A DNA stretch of 64,000 nt from Sphingomonas sp. CCH9-E2 (GTDB lineage Bacteria > Pseudomonadota > Alphaproteobacteria > Sphingomonadales > Sphingomonadaceae). The stretch is taken from contig NZ_LSJM01000104.1 in NCBI RefSeq assembly GCF_001557215.1, positions 1-64,000 on the forward strand. Reading direction: 5' to 3'. Below are positions 17,604 through 26,327 of the stretch, piece by piece (position 1 is the stretch's first letter; every line of letters starts with the position of its first letter). Both the position numbers and the translations under genes were made by a program. The notes under the pieces were generated by a model. It was not told the DNA's origin, searched no databases, and saw only the letters and a program-made list of their open reading frames with translations.

Positions 17604-18913
17604 GCGTTTCAGGCCTGATGATCGCCGCTCCGGCATCGGGAACGGGCAAGACTACGGTCATGCTGGGCCTGCTGCGAGCGCTGGTTGAAGACGGCGCGGT
17701 GGTCCAGCCCTTCAAGAGCGGTCCCGACTATATCGATCCCGCCTTTCACCGCGCCGCCTGCGGCCGTGCGTCGTTCAACCTCGATACTTGGGCCATGAAT
17801 GGCGAGCTGATCGCTGCAATCGCGGGAGAGGCTGTTGGCGCGGACATGGTGCTTGCCGAGGCTTCGATGGGCCTTTTCGATGGTGTCGCGAGCCGGGGTG
17901 CCGTTGGCAATGGCGCCAGTGCGGACATTGCACGGACAATGGGCTGGCCGGTTGTGCTGGTGCTGGACGTGTCCGGACAAGCCCAATCCGCCGCTGCAAC
18001 GGCGCTCGGTTTCAAGCATCTGGATGACACGCTGCCGTTTGCAGGCGTGATCCTGAACCGGGTGGCCAGTCCCCGCCATGAACGGCTGGTGCGCCGGGGG
18101 ATGGAAGCGATAGGCATGCCTGTGCTGGGTGCCCTGCCCCGGCGCGGCGATCTCACCCTGCCAGAACGCCATCTCGGTCTGGTCCAGGCTGTCGAGCATC
18201 CCGATCTCGAGCGGGCGATATCGGACTATGCCGCATTTCTGCGTGCAAATGTCGATCTGAATGCCATCCGCCATGCCGCCAGCAGCAACAGCGCCCCGCC
18301 TCCGGCCCCCGGCCAACTGCCGCTTCCCCCTGCCCAGCGGATTGCCATCGCCCGCGATCCCGCCTTTTCCTTCGTCTATCCCCATGTGCTCGAAGGTTGG
18401 CGGCGGGCTGGCGCGGAGATCATGCCCTTCTCGCCATTGGCAAACGAGGCCCCTGCCCGCGATGCCGATCTTGTCTGGCTGCCGGGCGGCTATCCGGAAT
18501 TGCACGCAGGGACCATCGCTGCAGCGACGAACTTCCTGACCGGCCTGCGCCATCACGCCAAGACCCGCCCGGTCCACGGCGAATGCGGCGGCTACATGGT
18601 TCTGGGCGAGGCCTTGGTGGACAAGTCGGGAGAACGGCATCGTATGGCCGGCCTGCTGGGGCTTGTTACCAGCTATGCACAGCGCAAGATGCATCTCGGC
18701 TATCGCCAGGCCGAACTGCTGGCACCGATAGCCGGACTGGCCAAAGGCAAAAGACTGCGCGGCCACGAGTTCCACTACTCGACGATCCTCGAGCAGACAG
18801 ACGCAGCGCTGGCATGTGTAACCGATGCAGATGGCGTCGCGGTTGCCGAAACAGGCTCGTATCGCGGCCGCGTGACCGGAACCTTCTTCCACATGATCGC
18901 GAACGCATCGTGA
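17600..18913 (+). CDS. cobB: hydrogenobyrinic acid a,c-diamide synthase CobB
   Basis: A 437-residue two-domain amidotransferase. The N-terminal ATPase domain carries the P-loop [10 protein letters not shown] at residues 10-19 and [13 protein letters not shown] near residue 42; the C-terminal glutaminase domain carries the nucleophile cysteine in [11 protein letters not shown] near residue 327. It amidates the a and c side chains before cobalt insertion by CobNST. The start overlaps cobM and the stop overlaps cobA (GTGA). Confidence 0.93.
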   Translation: MSVSGLMIAAPASGTGKTTVMLGLLRALVEDGAVVQPFKSGPDYIDPAFHRAACGRASFNLDTWAMNGELIAAIAGEAVGADMVLAEASMGLFDGVASRGAVGNGASADIARTMGWPVVLVLDVSGQAQSAAATALGFKHLDDTLPFAGVILNRVASPRHERLVRRGMEAIGMPVLGALPRRGDLTLPERHLGLVQAVEHPDLERAISDYAAFLRANVDLNAIRHAASSNSAPPPAPGQLPLPPAQRIAIARDPAFSFVYPHVLEGWRRAGAEIMPFSPLANEAPARDADLVWLPGGYPELHAGTIAAATNFLTGLRHHAKTRPVHGECGGYMVLGEALVDKSGERHRMAGLLGLVTSYAQRKMHLGYRQAELLAPIAGLAKGKRLRGHEFHYSTILEQTDAALACVTDADGVAVAETGSYRGRVTGTFFHMIANAS

Positions 18914-19632
18914 AAGGGTTCGTATCATTTGTGGGTGCGGGCCCTGGCGATCCCGAGCTGCTGACCCTTAAAGCCGTTTCTCGTCTTGAGACAGCGCAGG
19001 TGGTCCTGTTTGATGATCTGGCTGCGGGACCGATCCTGGCCCGCGCGCGCGATGACGCTGAACTGGTAGCGGTAGGCAAGCGCGCCGGTCGGCCATCTCC
19101 AAGTCAGGCCGAAGTCAGCCGTCTTCTGGTGGACCATGCCCTGGCCGGGAAGCATGTCATCCGGCTCAAATCGGGAGATGCTGGCTTGTTCGGCCGACTC
19201 GAAGAAGAAATTGAGGCGCTTCGCCATGCGGGAATCTCGTTCGAGATCATTCCTGGCGTCAGCTCGGCGACCGCCGCAGCGGCAGCTGCCGCGATACCAC
19301 TGACACGACGCGAGCACGCTAGACGCGTCCAGTTCGTAACCGGACATGGCAAGACTGGCACTTTACCCGAAGACCTCAATCTATCAGCGCTTGCCGACCC
19401 TTGTGCCACAACGGTCGTCTTCATGCCAAAGCGCACATTTCCGGCGCTTGCTGCGCAGCTTGTCGCGGCAGGACTTGCGGACGATACTGCAGCCTTGTTG
19501 GCAGAAAACATTAGCCGACCGGACCAAAGACTTACCAGAAGCACTATTGCCGGACTTGCTCGGTCACTTGCCGACGGCGGATCGGATGCAACCGCACTGG
19601 TGATCTACGGCCCCATGATGGAGGAGGCATGA
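18910..19632 (+). CDS. cobA: uroporphyrinogen-III C-methyltransferase CobA
   Basis: A 240-residue single-domain SUMT making precorrin-2, the branch point from haem. It starts at GTG (18910), whose last bases form the cobB stop. Motifs are FVGAGPGDPELLTLKA near residues 7-22, VIRLKSGDAGLFGR near residue 83 and VIPGVSSATAAAAAAAIPLTRR near residue 115. It lacks the CysG dehydrogenase/chelatase domain, so it is dedicated to corrin synthesis. Confidence 0.94.
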   Translation: MKGFVSFVGAGPGDPELLTLKAVSRLETAQVVLFDDLAAGPILARARDDAELVAVGKRAGRPSPSQAEVSRLLVDHALAGKHVIRLKSGDAGLFGRLEEEIEALRHAGISFEIIPGVSSATAAAAAAAIPLTRREHARRVQFVTGHGKTGTLPEDLNLSALADPCATTVVFMPKRTFPALAAQLVAAGLADDTAALLAENISRPDQRLTRSTIAGLARSLADGGSDATALVIYGPMMEEA

Positions 19633-20393
19633 TCCACCTCCATCTGATCGGCATAGGCACCGGGAATCCCGACCACCTGACGCGTGCTGCAATACGCACA
19701 ATCAACGCGGTCGATCTCATTCTGCTGCCCCGCAAAGGCGATGCCAAATCAGATCTCCTGGACCTGCGCCACTCCATCTGTGGCGCCGCATTGGCCTCAC
19801 CGGTCCGCATGGCCGAGTTCGACATGCCCGTTCGCCGACAGGATGGCGACTACACGCAGGCCGTCGACGATTGGCACGATGCGATTGCAGCGATTTGGGC
19901 AGAGCAGATAGCAGTTCACCTTCCTGATGGTGGGCGGGTCGCGCTGCTCGTGTGGGGCGATCCGTCGCTTTACGACAGCACACTGCGTATTGCCGATCGG
20001 CTCCGGACGGCTGGGGTCGACCTAACTGTTCGCGTCGAACCCGGTATCACCAGCATTCAGGCTCTTACGGCTGCTCACGCCATCCCGCTGAACGCCTTGG
20101 CCGAACCTGTCACGATCACCACCGGCCGCAGGTTGCGCCGGGAAGGCTGGCCGCTGGGAGTGCACACGATCGTCGTCATGCTCGATTCCGGCTGCGCCTT
20201 CGAAGTCCTCGATCCTGCTGGCATCACGATCTGGTGGGGTGCCTATCTGGGCATGTCGCAAGAAGCACTGGTGCATGGGCCACTTGCCGATTCTGCGCCG
20301 CAGATTGCCGCGCGCCGCGCGGAACTGCGCGCTCGCCACGGCTGGATCATGGATGTCTACCTGATGCGAAAGGAACGAGCCGATGCCTGCTGA
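19629..20393 (+). CDS. cobF: precorrin-6A synthase (deacetylating) CobF
   Basis: A 254-residue tetrapyrrole methylase that methylates C-1 and releases acetate, a step found only in the aerobic pathway. The N-terminus is IHLHLIGIGTGNPDHLTRAA; further motifs are LLVWGDPSLYDSTLRIA near residue 105 and VEPGITSIQALTAAHAIPLN near residue 136. The start overlaps cobA by four bases and the 3' end overlaps cobO by 11 nt. Confidence 0.93.
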   Translation: MIHLHLIGIGTGNPDHLTRAAIRTINAVDLILLPRKGDAKSDLLDLRHSICGAALASPVRMAEFDMPVRRQDGDYTQAVDDWHDAIAAIWAEQIAVHLPDGGRVALLVWGDPSLYDSTLRIADRLRTAGVDLTVRVEPGITSIQALTAAHAIPLNALAEPVTITTGRRLRREGWPLGVHTIVVMLDSGCAFEVLDPAGITIWWGAYLGMSQEALVHGPLADSAPQIAARRAELRARHGWIMDVYLMRKERADAC

Positions 20394-21009
20394 CCGCGAA
20401 GAAGAAGCTGCAAGCGCAGATGCGCGCCATGCCGAGAAAATGCGCAAGATCCAGGCTGCGCGTAGCACCATGATGGCCACCAAGACCCGCGAGCAGGGGC
20501 TGCTGATCGTTCACACTGGCACGGGCAAGGGCAAGACAAGCGCTGCACTCGGTATGGTCGTGCGCGCAATAGGACATGGCATGAAGGTCGGGGTCGTCCA
20601 GTTCGTCAAGGGCGCGATGGCGACAGGCGAAAAGACGGTGTTCGACGCTTTCCCGGAAAATGTCGAGTTCAAGCCGATGGGTGAAGGTTTCACCTGGGAT
20701 ACGCAAGACCGGACACGCGATATCGCTTCGGCACGTACTGCCTGGGATGAAGTCTGCCGCATGATCGCCGATCCGGCTTACCAGATGGTGGTAGCCGACG
20801 AACTCAACATCGTCCTTCGGTATGACTACCTGCCCTTGGATGAGGTTCTTAAGGCGTTTGCCGCGAAACCCGAGATGAAACATGTCATCGTCACCGGACG
20901 CAATGCGCCCGATGCACTGATCGAGGCGGCCGATCTCGTCACCGAGATGACCATGATCAAGCACCCTTTCCGCTCGGGCGTGAAGGCGCAGGCAGGGATC
21001 GAGTTCTGA
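20383..21009 (+). CDS. cobO: cob(I)yrinic acid a,c-diamide adenosyltransferase CobO
   Basis: A 208-residue CobA/CobO-type corrinoid adenosyltransferase that attaches the upper adenosyl ligand. The P-loop is HTGTGKGKTSAALG near residues 45-58; QFVKG follows near residue 79 and the DELN motif (VVADELNIVLRYDYL) near residue 135. A helical, charged N-terminal extension (about 40 residues) precedes the P-loop, as is normal for CobO. Its TGA stop overlaps the putative CTG start of bluB. Confidence 0.93.
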   Translation: MPADREEEAASADARHAEKMRKIQAARSTMMATKTREQGLLIVHTGTGKGKTSAALGMVVRAIGHGMKVGVVQFVKGAMATGEKTVFDAFPENVEFKPMGEGFTWDTQDRTRDIASARTAWDEVCRMIADPAYQMVVADELNIVLRYDYLPLDEVLKAFAAKPEMKHVIVTGRNAPDALIEAADLVTEMTMIKHPFRSGVKAQAGIEF

Positions 21010-21653
21010 GCGATCTGCCGCCCCAGTTCGATGCCGAGTTCGCGGCTCGATTTGCGCAGCTGCTGCGCTGGCGACGCGATGTGCGGCACTTCGAAGCCCG
21101 TGCTGTCGCGGAAGAGGAGATGTGTGCGCTGCTGGAGTGTGCCTCCCTCGCGCCTTCGGTCGGGAATGCGCAGCCCTGGCGGTTCGTGCGCGTGCGTTCA
21201 TCCACCCTTCGTCAGGCGCTGGCCGACCATGTCGATGCACAGAACGCACAAGCAGCGCAGCAATATGCCTGCCAAGCCCGGCAGGAACTGTATCGTTCGC
21301 TCAAGCTGCATGGCCTTCGCGAAGCCCCGGAACTGATCGTGGTGTTCTGTGATGAGCAGCCCAAAGCAGGCCATGGACTTGGCATTGTCAGTATGCCGGA
21401 GATGTTGCGCTATTCATGCGTGCTGGCGATCCACACACTCTGGCTGGCGGCAAGGCTCCGCGGCATTGGCGTCGGATGGGTATCGATCCTCGAGCCCGGT
21501 GTCATCCGCGCCTTGCTGGACGTACCCGCCGACTGGTCGCTGATTGCACTGCTGTGCTTCGGATACCCCCAGGACCCGTCCCAGACACCCGAATTGGAGC
21601 GGCGGGGCTGGCAAGCCCGGGAACCTGTGACCAACCGAGTGTTCGACCGATGA
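21006..21653 (+). CDS. bluB: 5,6-dimethylbenzimidazole synthase BluB (apparent CTG start)
   Basis: A flavin-dependent nitroreductase-fold enzyme that breaks FMN down with oxygen to make the lower ligand of B12. Motifs include CASLAPSVGNAQPWRFVRV and LRGIGVGWVSILEP. The conserved N-terminus (SDLPPQFDAEFAARFAQLLRW) begins at 21009, yet there is no ATG, GTG or TTG in frame before GTG 21081. CTG at 21006 overlaps the cobO stop (CTGA), mirrors the ATGA/GTGA junctions of the operon, and follows CAGGGA, so I infer a CTG start giving 215 residues. Starting at 21081 would remove 25 conserved residues. Confidence 0.87.
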   Translation: MSDLPPQFDAEFAARFAQLLRWRRDVRHFEARAVAEEEMCALLECASLAPSVGNAQPWRFVRVRSSTLRQALADHVDAQNAQAAQQYACQARQELYRSLKLHGLREAPELIVVFCDEQPKAGHGLGIVSMPEMLRYSCVLAIHTLWLAARLRGIGVGWVSILEPGVIRALLDVPADWSLIALLCFGYPQDPSQTPELERRGWQAREPVTNRVFDR

Positions 21654-21678
21654 CCCCCAATCTATGGAGCAAGAAATT

Positions 21679-22086
21679 ATGTTGATCCCCGTCGAGGACG
21701 GCCCTGCCGTAGTAGCATGCAACACCTGCCGACACAGCAGCACCGCAAAGGAGGATGACGCCGGTGTGCGTGGTGGCGCGCGTATGGTCGAGGCCCTGCG
21801 CGCCGTGCAGGCACGCGATGAACGCTATTCCGGTATCGCGGTGCAGGAAATGCCCTGCTTGTTCGCCTGCAGCGAATTCTGCACGGTCCATCTTCGTGCG
21901 CCAGGCAAAGTCGGGTATGTTCTGGGCCGCTTCACTCCCGATGAAGATGCCGCCGCTGCCATCCTCGATTATGCCGTCCATTATGCGCAAAGCGAACATG
22001 GCCGGGTTCCGTTCAAGGACTGGCCGCAGGGCGTCAAAGGCCACTTCATCACCCGCACACCGCCGCCGGGCTTTGTCGCGCAATGA
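21679..22086 (+). CDS. DUF1636 family metal-binding protein
   Basis: A 135-residue protein with a thioredoxin-like ferredoxin cysteine pattern: CNTC at residues 14-17, then CLFAC and a further cysteine (PCLFACSEFC) near residue 62. This matches DUF1636, a family often found in alphaproteobacterial cobalamin loci; its function is not known. The ATG at 21679 is preferred because GGAG lies 8 nt upstream; an ATG at 21664 is also in frame. It overlaps cobT by four bases. A role in cobalt handling, redox or CobNST maturation is inference. Confidence 0.82.
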   Translation: MLIPVEDGPAVVACNTCRHSSTAKEDDAGVRGGARMVEALRAVQARDERYSGIAVQEMPCLFACSEFCTVHLRAPGKVGYVLGRFTPDEDAAAAILDYAVHYAQSEHGRVPFKDWPQGVKGHFITRTPPPGFVAQ

Positions 22087-23099
22087 GCACGTTTTCTTCC
22101 GTCGATGCCTTTGATGCTGCCATTGCCGATATGCCTGCGCCAGATGAAACAGCAATGGCCAGCGCGCGCAACCGGCAGTCGCAACTGACCAAGCCGCCAG
22201 GATCCCTGGGACGGCTGGAAGAGATCGCGATCTTCATGGCCGGTTGGCAAGGCCACGAAAGACCCCGGCTGGAACGGGGGCGTGCAGTCGTGTTTGCGGG
22301 CAATCATGGCGTCACGGCACGGGGCGTGAGCGCCTTTCCTCCCGAAGTCACCCACCAGATGGTGGCCAATTTTGAAGCAGGTGGCGCTGCCATCAACGCG
22401 CTGTGTGCCGCTGCCGGGCTCGATCTTCAGGTGCTGGCGCTGGAGCTTGACCGGCCAACCGCCGATTTCACCTCAGCCCCGGCCATGACCGAAAGCGAAT
22501 GCCTTGCCGCGCTGTCTTCCGGGGCCGCCATGGTCGAAGCCGGCCTTGATCTCCTTGTCCCTGGCGAGATGGGCATCGGCAACACCACGGCCGCTGCAGC
22601 CCTCTGTGCAAAGGCGCTGGGAGGCGGTGCAGGCGAATGGGTCGGCCCGGGAACGGGGCTCGATCCGGCGGGCGTGGCGCGCAAGATCGGTGTAATCGAA
22701 GCGGCACTCGTCTTCCATCAGGTTGCACCGTCAACGCCTTTCGAAACCCTGCGGCGTCTGGGCGGGAGGGAAATAGCCGCAATGGCAGGTGCAATTGTCC
22801 GTGCAAGGCAACTTCGGGTGCCGGTGCTCCTGGATGGCTTCATCTGCTGCGCTGCCATCGCGCCGATCTTTGCCGCCGAACCTGCAATTGTCGACCATTG
22901 CCTGGCAGGGCATTGTTCGGCCGAACCTGGTCACAAACGGTTGCTCGAGCGGTTCGGTCTCGCACCGCTCCTCACTCTGGGCATGCGCCTGGGCGAAGGG
23001 AGCGGCGCTGCGGTCGCGGCCCAGATCGTGCGTTCAGCTCTCGCCGCACACAACCAGATGGCCACTTTTGCCGAAGCTGGCGTGGCTGCTGGCGTATGA
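22083..23099 (+). CDS. cobT: nicotinate-nucleotide--dimethylbenzimidazole phosphoribosyltransferase CobT
   Basis: A 338-residue phosphoribosyltransferase that activates dimethylbenzimidazole to alpha-ribazole phosphate. Motifs are KPPGSLGRLEEIA near residue 38, VFAGNHGVTARGVSAFP near residue 71, GEMGIGNTTAAAAL near residue 161 and the C-terminal LLTLGMRLGEGSGAAVA with the catalytic glutamate. This is the nucleotide-loop CobT (Salmonella name), not the cobaltochelatase CobT subunit. The start overlaps the DUF1636 stop and the stop overlaps the phosphatase. Confidence 0.94.
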   Translation: MSTFSSVDAFDAAIADMPAPDETAMASARNRQSQLTKPPGSLGRLEEIAIFMAGWQGHERPRLERGRAVVFAGNHGVTARGVSAFPPEVTHQMVANFEAGGAAINALCAAAGLDLQVLALELDRPTADFTSAPAMTESECLAALSSGAAMVEAGLDLLVPGEMGIGNTTAAAALCAKALGGGAGEWVGPGTGLDPAGVARKIGVIEAALVFHQVAPSTPFETLRRLGGREIAAMAGAIVRARQLRVPVLLDGFICCAAIAPIFAAEPAIVDHCLAGHCSAEPGHKRLLERFGLAPLLTLGMRLGEGSGAAVAAQIVRSALAAHNQMATFAEAGVAAGV

Positions 23100-23665
23100 G
23101 CGAGTTTTTCCTGCACCTCATGCGGCATGGCGAGCCCATCCACCCCGGTCTGCTTCTCGGAAGGACCGATGCGCCTACGACGCCCGAGGGCGTCGCATCA
23201 TGCGTGGCACAGGTCGAGGAACTGTCGTTCCAGTCGATTGTATGTTCCGATCTCCAGCGCTCGGCAGAGGCAGCAAGAGCTATCGCCGATCCAAGAGGGC
23301 TGCACCCGATCCTCGACTCACGGTGGCGCGAACTGGACTTCGGCGACTGGGACGGTCTGGCACCCGCTAAGGTCGACAGTGCCGCGATCAGCGCGTTCTG
23401 GGACGACCCGGACGCCAATCCGCCACCCGGTGGTGAGCGCTGGTCTGCTCTGGTTTCGCGCGTGGAAGCGGCCTTGGCCGCAATCCCGCCGCAAGACACG
23501 CTGGTCGTAACGCATGGCGGAGCAATCCGGGCTGCGCTGGCCAGCCTGTTCGGCTTCGGACAGCGGCAGGTCTGGGCGTTTGACCTTCCCTATGCCGCGC
23601 TGATCAGCCTGCGGGTCTGGCCGGGAACGCCGCGCTCAGCCCAGATCGCGGGCCTTTGGACATGA
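23096..23665 (+). CDS. alpha-ribazole phosphatase (histidine phosphatase superfamily)
   Basis: A 189-residue phosphoglycerate-mutase-type phosphatase. The catalytic RHG motif is LMRHGEP at residues 8-14, with the phosphohistidine at residue 11; the second histidine is in VVTHGGAIRAAL near residue 143, and ELDFGDWDG is typical of the family. It would dephosphorylate alpha-ribazole phosphate or adenosylcobalamin phosphate. This is cobC in Salmonella nomenclature; the symbol is left blank because cobC is used for another gene here. It overlaps cobT by four bases. Confidence 0.87.
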   Translation: MSEFFLHLMRHGEPIHPGLLLGRTDAPTTPEGVASCVAQVEELSFQSIVCSDLQRSAEAARAIADPRGLHPILDSRWRELDFGDWDGLAPAKVDSAAISAFWDDPDANPPPGGERWSALVSRVEAALAAIPPQDTLVVTHGGAIRAALASLFGFGQRQVWAFDLPYAALISLRVWPGTPRSAQIAGLWT

Positions 23666-23678
23666 AGCGCCCGATCGC

Positions 23679-24395
23679 ATGAAAGGCTTCCTCATCGCAC
23701 TCCAGTTCCTCACCCGTTTGCCGACACCCCGGCTCACGGTTTCTGCCGAGGAATTCGCCCAGTCCATGCGCTGGTTTCCAGCTGCTGGGCTGGTGATTGG
23801 CCTTATCGTTGCCGGGGCCGCCTGGGTTGGAGCAAGGACCGATCCCTGGACCGGAGCCCTTGCCGCCTTGATCGCCTGGGTTCTCGTCACCGGAGCCCTT
23901 CACCTGGACGGTCTGGGAGATATGGCCGATGCCAGCGGCGCGGCCCACAAGGACCGCGAGCGGCTCCTGGCCGTCCTGGCAGATCCGCATGTCGGCAGCT
24001 TCGGCGTAACGGCCATCACCATGCAACTGCTGACCAAGCTCGTGCTGCTGCATGGCATGATCGAGCACAGCCAGTTTCTGGCACTGATCTGGGTGCCGGT
24101 CGCCGCGCGCATCGCGCCGCTGGCATGGACCTTGTTGCTATCGCCGTTGCACGATGGCCTTGGTGCGCGCTTTCGGGGCGCGATCAGGCCGATCGATCTG
24201 GCGCTGTGGGCCGCAGTACTTCTCGCCACCACGGTGGCGTTTCCTGCATTGCTCATTGCGGTTCCTGCTGCGGCACTATGGGGCCTGTGGATCAAGCGCG
24301 CTATTGGCGGCATCTCGGGCGATGGACACGGCGCCGGAATTGAACTGATCGAGGCGGCGCTGCTGCTGGCGCTTGTCGTGATGGCGGCCGCATGA
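23679..24395 (+). CDS. cobV: adenosylcobinamide-GDP ribazoletransferase CobV
   Basis: A 238-residue integral membrane enzyme joining adenosylcobinamide-GDP with alpha-ribazole, the final assembly step. Family features are LQFLTRLPTPR near residue 8, RWFPAAGLVIGL near residue 31, and the metal-binding block HLDGLGDMADASGAAHKDRERLL near residue 76, followed by hydrophobic helices. It starts 13 nt after the phosphatase, one of the few junctions without overlap, and overlaps cobC by four bases. Confidence 0.93.
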   Translation: MKGFLIALQFLTRLPTPRLTVSAEEFAQSMRWFPAAGLVIGLIVAGAAWVGARTDPWTGALAALIAWVLVTGALHLDGLGDMADASGAAHKDRERLLAVLADPHVGSFGVTAITMQLLTKLVLLHGMIEHSQFLALIWVPVAARIAPLAWTLLLSPLHDGLGARFRGAIRPIDLALWAAVLLATTVAFPALLIAVPAAALWGLWIKRAIGGISGDGHGAGIELIEAALLLALVVMAAA

Positions 24396-25381
24396 CCCGC
24401 GATCGCTGGACATGGCACGGCGGCGGCCTCTCTGCGGCCCGCGCGCATTTCGGCGACGATGCGCGTGGTTGGATCGATTTTTCCACCGGGATCAATCCGC
24501 ATGTCTGGCACGGTGCAGGGGCGGTGGAGATCGATTGGCGTGCCCTGCCAGACGAAATGGCCCTGCGCGCGCTGGAGCAAGCGGCCGCCGCCAGCTTCGG
24601 GTGTCATGCCGATCATGTCTGCGCGGTGCCAGGCACCGAAGTTGGCCTTCGCCTCGCCGGCAGGGTGCTGGGCGATGACGTCTGCCACGCCGTTCCATCC
24701 TATCGCACCCACGGCGAGATGGCGGCCTCCAGCCATCCCGTAACGCTTGGCAATCTGGCGCTGGCCGATGGATCAAGCCTGATCCTTGCCAACCCCAACA
24801 ACCCGGATGGCGTCCTGCTTTCTCGGGAAGCCTTGAGCGATCTTCTGGTGCGGCGTGGTCGGAAAGGGTGGCTGGTAATCGACGAAGCCTTTGCAGACTG
24901 CCACCCCGACCACAGTTTCGCCGACCAAGTTGATGATCGGCACAGACTCCTGATCTTTCGGTCCTTCGGGAAATTCTTTGGCCTCGCCGGATTGCGGCTC
25001 GGTTTTGTGCTGGGCCCTCGTCCGATCCTGGCGAGTCTGCGTAAGCAGCTAGGTGCCTGGCCGGTCTCGGCGGCTGCGATCGCCATCGGCACCCGCGCCT
25101 ATCAGGATATCGCCTGGCAGGACGCGATGCGGGAGCGCCTCATCGCCGAGGCCACCAGCTTCGATCAGCGCTTGGCCTCGTTCGGTTTGTTGGCAAGCGG
25201 CGCATGCCCACTCTTCCGGCTGATAACGACGCCGGACGCGTCACACCTGTTTGAACGTCTTGCCCGGGCTGCGATCCTCAGCCGCCCCTTCGCCGATAAA
25301 CCGGATTGGTTACGCTTTGGCCTGCCCGCCAACGACGAGGCGATGGAGCGTCTCTGTGCCGTGCTCGAAGACCATGGCTGA
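24392..25381 (+). CDS. cobC: threonine-phosphate decarboxylase-type aminotransferase CobC
   Basis: A 329-residue fold-type I PLP enzyme of the HisC/CobD family that supplies (R)-1-amino-2-propanol phosphate for the nucleotide loop. Motifs are WIDFSTGINPHVW near residue 27, LANPNNPDGVLLSREAL near residue 130 and the PLP lysine in RSFGKFFGLAGLRLGF near residue 189. Symbol follows Pseudomonas denitrificans usage (cobD in Salmonella). It overlaps cobV by four bases and cobD by eight. Confidence 0.9.
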   Translation: MTRDRWTWHGGGLSAARAHFGDDARGWIDFSTGINPHVWHGAGAVEIDWRALPDEMALRALEQAAAASFGCHADHVCAVPGTEVGLRLAGRVLGDDVCHAVPSYRTHGEMAASSHPVTLGNLALADGSSLILANPNNPDGVLLSREALSDLLVRRGRKGWLVIDEAFADCHPDHSFADQVDDRHRLLIFRSFGKFFGLAGLRLGFVLGPRPILASLRKQLGAWPVSAAAIAIGTRAYQDIAWQDAMRERLIAEATSFDQRLASFGLLASGACPLFRLITTPDASHLFERLARAAILSRPFADKPDWLRFGLPANDEAMERLCAVLEDHG

Positions 25382-26327
25382 ACCGTTCGCGCTCATGGCC
25401 CTGGTGCTGGATGCTGCCATTGGCTGGCCTGGCGCGCTGTATCGCCGTGTCGGACATCCGGTCGGCCTGTTTGCCCGGATCATCAATGCCTGCGAAGGCG
25501 CATGGAACCGGCCAACTCACTCAGACGGCATACGCAAGACGCTCGGCGTCATGACCGTTCTGATACTGCTGGTGCTGACAATCGGGGCTGGACTTGGCCT
25601 TACCGCGCTCGCCCGGCACCTGCTGGGCTCATGCTGGTGGCTTGGTGCCGCAGCACTGGCCTGGCCCGCTCTGGCCCAACGCAGCCTCTACGATCATGTT
25701 CTTCCCATCGCAGTCGCACTGGAGCAGAATGATCTCGAAAGTGCGCGCCATGCCGTCTCCATGATCGTCGGGCGTGATACCGACACCCTTGATCGCGCGG
25801 GTGTGGCACGAGCTGCAATCGAAAGTCTGGCCGAAAGCTTTTGCGACGGCATCGCCGCGCCGCTGTTCTGGCTGGTTATCGGCGGCCTGCCCGGCGTCTG
25901 GGCCTACAAGGCGATCAATACGGCAGACAGCCTGATCGGCCATAAGGAAGCGCGCTGGCGCGCCTTTGGGTGGGCTGCGGCGCGCACGGACGATGTGATG
26001 AACCTGCTGCCGGCTCGGCTTGGCGGCGTCGTGGTATGTCTTGCCGGCGGCGGAGGGTGGGCCACGCTGTGGCGCGATCACCGCCGCCACGCCTCACCCA
26101 ATGCAGGCTGGACCGAGGCGGCCATGGCGGGCGCGCTAGATCTCGCGCTCGCGGGACCAGTGTCCTACGATGGTGTGACCCATGCCAAGGACTGGATCGG
26201 CAGCGGGCGGCGCGATGCTGGCGCTGCTGACGTCAGGCGCGCTTTGCGCATTTATGTCCGCGCCTGCCTGTTGCTCTGGGCCATCGTGGCCGCTCTCACC
26301 TGGAAGGATATCGTATGGGCGCTCTGA
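25374..26327 (+). CDS. cobD: adenosylcobinamide-phosphate synthase CobD/CbiB
   Basis: A 317-residue membrane protein that attaches aminopropanol phosphate to adenosylcobyric acid. Typical blocks are [21 protein letters not shown] near residue 13, [36 protein letters not shown] near residue 130 and [15 protein letters not shown] near residue 180. The ATG at 25374 overlaps the cobC stop; a second ATG at 25395 would still leave the conserved region. The 3' end overlaps cobQ by 13 nt. Confidence 0.92.
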   Translation: MAEPFALMALVLDAAIGWPGALYRRVGHPVGLFARIINACEGAWNRPTHSDGIRKTLGVMTVLILLVLTIGAGLGLTALARHLLGSCWWLGAAALAWPALAQRSLYDHVLPIAVALEQNDLESARHAVSMIVGRDTDTLDRAGVARAAIESLAESFCDGIAAPLFWLVIGGLPGVWAYKAINTADSLIGHKEARWRAFGWAAARTDDVMNLLPARLGGVVVCLAGGGGWATLWRDHRRHASPNAGWTEAAMAGALDLALAGPVSYDGVTHAKDWIGSGRRDAGAADVRRALRIYVRACLLLWAIVAALTWKDIVWAL

